From positions 2,728,001 through 2,792,000 of the forward strand of contig OY970234.1 of the NCBI GenBank assembly GCA_963714125.1: a stretch of DNA of 64,000 bases. Reading direction: 5' to 3'. Shown piece after piece: positions 61,232 through 64,000 of the stretch. The position numbers were made by a program, and so were the translations under genes. The stretch comes from CAWCAW01 sp963714125 (lineage in GTDB: Bacteria; Actinomycetota; Acidimicrobiia; Acidimicrobiales; UBA8190). Position 1 is the stretch's first letter, and each line of letters starts with the position of its first letter. The notes below the pieces were generated by a model. The model made no database searches. It saw nothing but the letters and a program-made list of their open reading frames with translations, and was not told the DNA's origin.

Positions 61232-62047
61232 TCAGTGAGGCCGGGCCCGCATGGCCTTTTGGTACGAAAGGGGGGCCAGGCTGCGACTTATGGGGGCCAG
61301 CACCGGCAACATGGCCGCATTGATCTCCATGCGGGGCCCGCCCATGCGGGCAAGCACCAGGGCGGCCACCTCTTCCTCGCTCCGGCGCACTGCCTTGGGC
61401 GGGAGCTTGCCCCCGTCGTCGATGCCCGACAGCCCCATGGCCGTCGGCACCCAGGCGGGGTACAGGATGTGGATGTGGACGCCACGACCGGCAACTTCGT
61501 GCGCCACGCTCTCGGTGAAGGCCGACACGGCTGCTTTGGAAGCGGCGTAGGCGCCGTGGCGAGGCTCGGGAGCACGGGCCGAGTCTGACGAGACGTTGAC
61601 CACGATGCCGGACCCTCGCTCCAGCATGGCGGGGAGAACGGCGAGCGTGCCCGTGACCACGCCGAAGACGTTGACGTCGAAGATGTGCCGGAATCCGTCG
61701 GAGAGCCCGTCTTCCACGGGAGTGAGCTGCTCGGTTCCGGCGTTATTGACGAGGACGTCAATGCGCCCGTGCTCGGCGGCGATATCGCTCAGGACCCCTC
61801 GAAACGCATCAGCGTCGCCGACATCGCACACCCGGGTGGAGCTCGCCGCCGCCGATTCCCTGAGCTGGTCCTGGAGCACGGCCAAGAGGTCGCCACGCCG
61901 GGCCAGTCCCACCACGACGGCGCCCCGTTGAGCCAGATCCACCGCCAGTCGCCGGCCGATTCCCGATGACGCGCCGGTCACGACGGCAATCGTGTCGTCA
62001 TAGCGCTTAGGGGGCGTGCGGGGGCGTCGTCTCACGGCGGGGAGCAT
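61232..62047 (-). CDS. Short-chain dehydrogenase/reductase
   Basis: From ATG 62047 the protein has 271 residues. Classical SDR motifs are TGASSGIG (24-31), NNAG (101-104), the catalytic Ser in NVSSDSARA (about 153) and YAASK with Tyr167 and Lys171. The C-terminal tail (ISRSLAPLSYQKAMRARPH) is amphipathic and basic. It oxidises or reduces a secondary alcohol/ketone with NAD(P). The upstream open extension to 62116 overlaps the divergent ABC-F start and is rejected. The substrate is unknown. Confidence 0.9.
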   Translation of the reverse strand: MLPAVRRRPRTPPKRYDDTIAVVTGASSGIGRRLAVDLAQRGAVVVGLARRGDLLAVLQDQLRESAAASSTRVCDVGDADAFRGVLSDIAAEHGRIDVLVNNAGTEQLTPVEDGLSDGFRHIFDVNVFGVVTGTLAVLPAMLERGSGIVVNVSSDSARAPEPRHGAYAASKAAVSAFTESVAHEVAGRGVHIHILYPAWVPTAMGLSGIDDGGKLPPKAVRRSEEEVAALVLARMGGPRMEINAAMLPVLAPISRSLAPLSYQKAMRARPH

Positions 62048-62108
62048 ACGTCGAGGCCCGTTGCCGCCGTGGTTCGGAGCCCCGCCCACGGCGTGGTCCA
62101 ATGGTCGG

Positions 62109-63707
62109 GTGATCACGGGTCAGGACATCAGTCTCGAAATCGGCAACCGGACCCTCGTCCGTGACGGGTCGTTCCTCATCGCCAACGCCGACAAGGTCGG
62201 CCTGGTGGGCCGAAACGGGACGGGGAAGTCCTCGCTGATCGCGTACATCCTCGGCCAGACCCCGTCCCACGTGCGCATGTCGGGGGAGGTCAGGATCGAG
62301 GGCACCATCGGCTACCTGCCCCAGGTTCCTGTGCCCGGGGGCCTGGGGATCGATGCCAGCGCCCTGTCGCATGTGCTCTCGGCTCGGGGTCTCGACGACC
62401 TTGACGACCGGTTGCACAAGGCCCAGGCGGCCATGGCCAAAGACCCCACCGACGAGCACATCCATGAGTACACCGACCTCGAGGAGCGTTATCGCCACGC
62501 CGGCGGCTACGAAATGGAGGGGAAGATCGCTCGCCTCGCCGATGGCCTCGGGCTCCCCCAAAGCCTGCTCCTCGAAGACGTCTCGTCGCTGTCGGGAGGC
62601 CAACGCCGGCGCGTCGACCTGATGCGAGTGCTGTTCCAGGTGCCCGACACCATGGTCCTCGACGAGCCCACCAACCACCTTGACCTGGCGGCCAAGCGCT
62701 GGCTGATCGACGAGTTGCGTTCCTTGCCGGGCAGCTTCTTGGTGGTCAGCCACGACCTGCGTCTCCTCGATGAAGCCATCACCAAGGTCCTCTACCTGAA
62801 CGAGGCCCGGCTGTCGCAGTTCAAAGGCACGTACACGAGCTTCCGCTCCCAGCTCCAGACCGACATCTCCCAACGGGAGAAGGCCTCGTCCATGGAGGAA
62901 GCCCAGATCCAAAAGATGCGCGGCTTGGCCGACAAATGGCGCCACAGCACCGAGGCCCAGGCTCGCAAGGCGAAGGTCCTCGACCGCAAAGTGGTCAAGA
63001 TGCAAGGCCGGCGCACCGAGGTCATCAAGCGTGACCGCAAGGTCAGCTTTCGCTTACCCGACCCCCTGCGTTCGGGGGCGGTTCCTCTGGCCGTGCATCA
63101 CATCGGGGTCCGCTACGACCGGCATCAGGTTCTCTCCGACATCGACTTCACCGTGGAGCGCGGTGAGCGCATCGTGGTCGTGGGGCGCAACGGCGCCGGC
63201 AAGTCCTCGTTGTTGCGCTGCCTGGCCGGCGTGCAAGAACCCTCGGCTGGAACGGTGGAGATCGGCTACCAGGCCGCCGTCGGCTACTTCGCCCAGGAAC
63301 ACGAGCAGATCGACCCCGCCGTAAGCGTGCTGGACAACATCGACGATGCGGTGCTCATCAAAGAAGCCGACCGGCGCAAGCTGCTGGGTTCCTTTGGGCT
63401 GAGCGGAGGGACAGCCGCGCAACTTCCGGGATCCCTGTCCGGTGGGGAGCGGGCCCGCCTCAGCCTGGCCATGCTGGCCGCCGGCCAAGCCAACCTCCTC
63501 GTCCTCGACGAGCCGACCAACAACCTCGACCCGGCCTCGGTGGAGGCCGTGGGAGCGATGCTGGCGGCATGGTCAGGCACCATCGTCGCCGTGAGCCACG
63601 ACCGCCCCTTCGTCGAAGCGCTGGCGCCCACCCACGCGTTGCACCTTCCCAGTGAGCGCTACTCGTTTTGGCGTGAGGAATACCTCGACGACGTCGAGAT
63701 GCGCTGA
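62109..63707 (+). CDS. ABC-F family ATPase
   Basis: From GTG 62109 the protein has 532 residues and two ABC domains without membrane helices. Walker A motifs are GRNGTGKSS (34-42) and GRNGAGKSS, signatures LSGGQRRRVDL and LSGGERARLSL, and Walker B motifs VLDEPTNHLD and VLDEPTNNLD. The linker between domains is long and charged (MEEAQIQKMRGLADKWRHST), as in ribosome-acting ABC-F proteins. It probably binds the ribosomal E site to resolve stalled or antibiotic-bound ribosomes. It is closest in style to Uup/EttA-type actinobacterial proteins; a resistance role cannot be excluded. The upstream frame to 62016 is shadow sequence. Confidence 0.92.
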   Translation: MITGQDISLEIGNRTLVRDGSFLIANADKVGLVGRNGTGKSSLIAYILGQTPSHVRMSGEVRIEGTIGYLPQVPVPGGLGIDASALSHVLSARGLDDLDDRLHKAQAAMAKDPTDEHIHEYTDLEERYRHAGGYEMEGKIARLADGLGLPQSLLLEDVSSLSGGQRRRVDLMRVLFQVPDTMVLDEPTNHLDLAAKRWLIDELRSLPGSFLVVSHDLRLLDEAITKVLYLNEARLSQFKGTYTSFRSQLQTDISQREKASSMEEAQIQKMRGLADKWRHSTEAQARKAKVLDRKVVKMQGRRTEVIKRDRKVSFRLPDPLRSGAVPLAVHHIGVRYDRHQVLSDIDFTVERGERIVVVGRNGAGKSSLLRCLAGVQEPSAGTVEIGYQAAVGYFAQEHEQIDPAVSVLDNIDDAVLIKEADRRKLLGSFGLSGGTAAQLPGSLSGGERARLSLAMLAAGQANLLVLDEPTNNLDPASVEAVGAMLAAWSGTIVAVSHDRPFVEALAPTHALHLPSERYSFWREEYLDDVEMR

Positions 63708-63730
63708 GCGCCACGCTCGACGTCCGCATC
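63698..63730. terminator. Bidirectional hairpin between convergent genes
   Basis: Arms GATGCG/CGCATC enclose an inner stem GAGCG/CGCTC with loop CCA. The structure covers the ABC-F stop codon and ends eight bases before the stop of the convergent partial gene. No U-tract is present. Confidence 0.45.
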
Positions 63731-63737
63731 GTCAACG

Positions 63738-64000
63738 TCAACCCGGTGCCGCGCTCCCCTGCAGTTCGACGGTGACGCCTTTGGTGCCCGGAGCCAAGGT
63801 CACCGTCCCGGTTGCTTCGTCGATCGTCCCCACCGACGTGGTGGCTATGGCGTTCACGAACGATGGCAGCTCGAAGAGGACGGGGCCTGGAGGCAGCTGG
63901 CCACTCAACGCCAGGGTGACCGAGTGTCCGCTCGAGGTGATACGCACGCTGAGGCGGCGGCCGTCGGTGGACGGGAAGTTGGTCACCGCCACAGACGAGC
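63738..64000 (-). CDS. C-terminal fragment of an unidentified protein, 5' end outside window
   Basis: The frame is open to the window edge, so at least 87 codons are the tail of a longer minus-strand gene. The visible part (NFPSTDGRRLSVRITSSGHS, LALSGQLPPGPVLFELPSF, TVTLAPGTKGVTVELQG) is beta-rich and reads like a C-terminal Ig-like or beta-sandwich module of an extracellular or glycoside-hydrolase-type protein. I do not recognise the family. A GTG at 63992 could start a very short protein, but the open upstream frame makes truncation by the window more likely. Confidence 0.55.
   Translation of the reverse strand, partial: SSVAVTNFPSTDGRRLSVRITSSGHSVTLALSGQLPPGPVLFELPSFVNAIATTSVGTIDEATGTVTLAPGTKGVTVELQGSAAPG

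Noticed and set aside
1..64000. tRNA, rRNA, IS elements, prophage or attachment sites
   Set aside because: By-eye reading of the gaps found no cloverleaf, rRNA core, transposase, integrase or flanking direct repeats. A dedicated scan could still find a small RNA gene.

Overview
The window is about 64 kb of GC-rich chromosomal DNA from an actinobacterium. It is densely coding on both strands, with many GTG starts, ATGA-coupled gene pairs and GC-rich hairpins that lack a U-tract. The gene mix (luciferase-like oxidoreductase, cytochrome P450, CaiB transferase, acyl-CoA ligases, MMPL exporters, SPFH/NfeD pair, LAFTG-anchored surface protein, prepilin-like genes) suggests a free-living, catabolically versatile member of the Acidimicrobiia or a relative. 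That placement is inference from gene style, with no rRNA or marker-gene support. I found no rRNA, tRNA, CRISPR array, insertion sequence or prophage.

Layout. 1-7.1 kb: the 3' end of an acyl-CoA ligase, a class II aldolase and a VOC protein, then an alpha/beta hydrolase, an NTF2-like protein coupled to a frameshifted acetamidase/formamidase, an MFS exporter and a luciferase-like oxidoreductase. 7.3-9.6 kb: an RCC1-repeat remnant, a Stf0 sulfotransferase preceded by a 63-aa protein with a strong ribosome binding site, and a truncated haemoglobin. 9.7-13.2 kb: a 1149-aa wall-anchored protein with four large repeats. 13.2-17.6 kb: a fuculose-phosphate-aldolase-like enzyme, an APH(6)-like kinase and a three-gene prepilin operon. 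17.9-22.5 kb: a conserved uncharacterised protein, a P450 coupled to an APH-fold kinase, and an acyltransferase.

22.5-39.4 kb is rich in exporters and surface proteins: TetR/MMPL, SRPBCC protein, glucose-6-phosphate dehydrogenase, secreted beta-helix protein, MarR/DHA2 exporter, a second MMPL protein, methyltransferase/TetR pair, a secreted protein with seven blade-like repeats, and a Crp/Fnr regulator. 39.5-47.6 kb is a catabolic island: hydrolase, thiolase, hydroxyisobutyrate-dehydrogenase-like enzyme, amidohydrolase, CaiB/BaiF CoA-transferase, acyl-CoA ligase and a divergent ketol-acid-reductoisomerase-like protein. 47.6-55.6 kb: GT39-like membrane glycosyltransferase with MarR regulator, gamma-glutamyltransferase, NfeD/SPFH pair, and a DHA2-TetR operon. 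55.7-64 kb: a minus-strand run of AEC-like permease, NTF2-like protein, D-aminoacylase-like amidohydrolase and glutamate decarboxylase, then a secreted six-cysteine protein, a short-chain dehydrogenase, an ABC-F ATPase and a partial gene at the edge.

Two themes recur. Exporters sit beside their own regulators and short dyads that look like operators (23215-23235, 30083-30094, 35110-35152, 53420-53440). Convergent gene pairs are closed by perfect-stem hairpins that lie at or over stop codons. The most promising leads are the repeat architecture of the LAFTG protein, the isolated prepilin operon, the seven-blade secreted protein, the isomeroreductase-like gene in a CoA-ligase neighbourhood, and the small gene in front of the Stf0 sulfotransferase.
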